From an uncultured Endomicrobiia bacterium (GTDB lineage Bacteria; Elusimicrobiota; Endomicrobiia; Endomicrobiales; Endomicrobiaceae): a DNA stretch of 7,483 nt. A program made the position numbers and the translations under genes. The first letter of the stretch is position 1; every line of letters begins with the position of its first letter. Below the pieces are notes generated by a model, which was given only the letters and a program-made list of their open reading frames with translations, was not told the DNA's origin and did no database searches. Location: the NCBI GenBank assembly GCA_905236115.1, contig CAJOOL010000167.1, positions 1 to 7,483 on the forward strand. The letters are read 5' to 3'. This document shows positions 6,790 through 7,483 of the stretch, one piece after another.

Positions 6790-6830
6790 CGGTCAACGCT
6801 ATGTATTGACCGTTATTTTTATTATTTTTT
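6790..6830 (+). terminator. Intrinsic-terminator-like hairpin, plus orientation
   Basis: CGGTCAA (6790-6796) and TTGACCG (6806-6812) form a perfect 7-bp stem with a 9-nt loop. A T-rich tail TTATTTTTATTATTTTTT follows on the plus strand. On the minus strand the following bases are A-rich, so it would not terminate the pilin transcript. It directly abuts the preceding hairpin. Confidence 0.55.
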
Positions 6831-6924
6831 ATAGTAAATTTTAAGTAATCTTTTTTAGCAAAATTCTTAAAATTCAGAAGCAGATTTATGATTGCTTTTT
6901 AATATTTTCCTGTTTATAAAATCC
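6813..6924. other. AT-rich 3' flank of the pilin gene
   Basis: No gene is seen here. A weak bulged hairpin (6878-6897, AAGCA/TGCTT arms) lies 27 nt after the pilin stop on the minus strand, followed by CTGAATTTT. It is the only candidate pilin terminator, and a poor one. Confidence 0.3.
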
Positions 6925-7437
6925 TTAATGCTTTTTGGATTCCCGAACAGTTGCACCTGAATTGGTGTAGAAATATACTTCTAATACCTGTTTGTTTGGT
7001 TCTTGTATTTCTACCGGTTTTACAGCTTCACACATAAATGCGGTAGAAATATGCGGAGCATCAAGCGGTGCCCATCCGCCTGAAAAACTAGTAAAATATT
7101 TATTGCCTCTTGCATCTACCCCTAAAGCAGTATTAAAAGATGTCCATCTATCTGCCGACAGACTTACTGATGCACTATTGTAAAAATTTCCATATTCGCT
7201 AAAATATGCTTTTTGGGCGGATATTACTGCTCCTATTAGAGCATACCCTTCCGCCATTTTGGATTTATCAACATAAGCCCTGTAAATCGGAACGCTGATT
7301 ACCGAAAGAATGATTACAATAGCAATTGTGATAACCAGCTCAACGAGAGTAAAACCACATTGTCTGTCATGCCCGAATGTCTTTGTCGGGTATCCCGTTG
7401 TTTTACTGTTTCTATACTTCTGTTTTAGTTTTTTCAT
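6925..7437 (-). CDS. Type IV pilin/pseudopilin precursor
   Basis: This is a 170-residue prepilin-like protein. The predicted prepilin peptidase site is G28/F29 in CGFTLVELV, with Glu33 as mature E5 and Pro50 as mature P22, followed by a hydrophobic helix (~29-53). After cleavage it would enter a type IV pilus or a type II secretion-like pseudopilus in the inner membrane. The 142-residue mature form has a short globular part; its single Cys136 means no intramolecular disulfide loop. The 28-residue leader is long and basic; residues ~13-26 (TTGYPTKTFGHDRQ) are encoded by a dispersed palindromic repeat. The ATG at 7435-7437 has AAGGAG 7 nt upstream, which supports the long leader. No pilus assembly genes are in the window, so major pilin, minor pilin and pseudopilin cannot be told apart. 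Its promoter is not visible in the 46 nt before the edge. Confidence 0.9.
   Translation of the reverse strand: MKKLKQKYRNSKTTGYPTKTFGHDRQCGFTLVELVITIAIVIILSVISVPIYRAYVDKSKMAEGYALIGAVISAQKAYFSEYGNFYNSASVSLSADRWTSFNTALGVDARGNKYFTSFSGGWAPLDAPHISTAFMCEAVKPVEIQEPNKQVLEVYFYTNSGATVRESKKH
7362..7402 (+). repeat. Palindromic dispersed repeat, copy B (within prepilin leader)
   Basis: This copy is inverted relative to that at 6590-6633 and differs at 3 of 36 core positions. Two of the three differences hit the same stem pair (C:G became G:T), leaving a partly broken palindrome. It lies in frame in the pilin gene and lacks the CGG triplet present in copy A, a length change that keeps the reading frame. 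Confidence 0.85.
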
Positions 7438-7444
7438 AGTTTTT

Positions 7445-7450
7445 CTCCTT
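7445..7450 (-). promoter_or_regulatory. Shine-Dalgarno of the pilin gene
   Basis: AAGGAG on the minus strand lies 7 nt before the ATG at 7435-7437. It shows that the repeat-containing leader is translated rather than bypassed by an internal start. Confidence 0.85.
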
Positions 7451-7483
7451 TTTTGTTTTTTATTTTTTAATTATCCGAGGCTA

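Noticed and set aside
6575..6796. 73-residue minus-strand open frame in the pilin-LpoB spacer
   Set aside because: It is a translation through the palindromic repeat, the GTTGAANN array and the long hairpin; it has no ribosome site and no family resemblance.
6741..6830. Hairpins as the pilin transcript's own intrinsic terminator
   Set aside because: On the minus strand neither hairpin is followed by a U-tract; the T-tails are on the plus strand only.
7198..7437. A downstream start giving the pilin a short leader without the repeat
   Set aside because: No in-frame ATG lies between residue 1 and the FTLVE site, and the strong AAGGAG is placed for the ATG at 7435-7437.

Overview
The window is AT-rich DNA from a diderm (Gram-negative-type) bacterium. 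Three lipoprotein signal peptides with outer-membrane-type sorting residues and a type IV pilin-like gene support this. The pilin style, the low GC and the word-like intergenic repeats would fit an Elusimicrobiota/Endomicrobium-type organism. That assignment is an inference from general gene style; other low-GC diderms remain possible.

Layout. (1) Positions 1-2259, plus strand: the 3' part of a type I restriction enzyme R subunit (hsdR). The frame is open through the left edge, so the N-terminal nuclease domain and any hsdM/hsdS lie outside. (2) Convergent with it, positions 2275-6477 on the minus strand hold a four-gene run, in transcription order: an LpoB-like lipoprotein, two tandem paralogous COG3014-type lipoproteins, and a stand-alone cobalamin-dependent methionine synthase activation domain. 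A good sigma70-type promoter and Shine-Dalgarno precede the LpoB-like gene. The three lipoprotein genes are spaced 8 and 14 nt apart, so they are surely one operon. The activation-domain gene follows after 98 nt filled by an 8-bp-period repeat; its co-transcription is only possible. (3) Positions 6541-6924 are a gene-free, repeat-built spacer: ACGGC-punctuated words, a palindromic element, a second GTTGAANN array and two plus-oriented hairpins with T-rich tails. (4) Positions 6925-7437, minus strand: a type IV pilin/pseudopilin precursor.

Functionally, the lipoprotein operon probably makes an envelope complex. LpoB-family proteins activate class A penicillin-binding proteins in E. coli, and the two COG3014 proteins are helical-repeat lipoproteins of unknown role found with LpoB-like genes. 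The stand-alone activation domain predicts a MetH elsewhere in the genome that lacks its own reactivation domain.

The most unusual observation is that the palindromic repeat at 6590-6633 has a second copy at 7362-7402, inside the pilin gene and in frame. There it encodes about half of the prepilin leader, ending just before the predicted prepilin peptidase site. This looks like a dispersed palindromic element tolerated in a peptide that is cut off during maturation, or supplying leader sequence to it.
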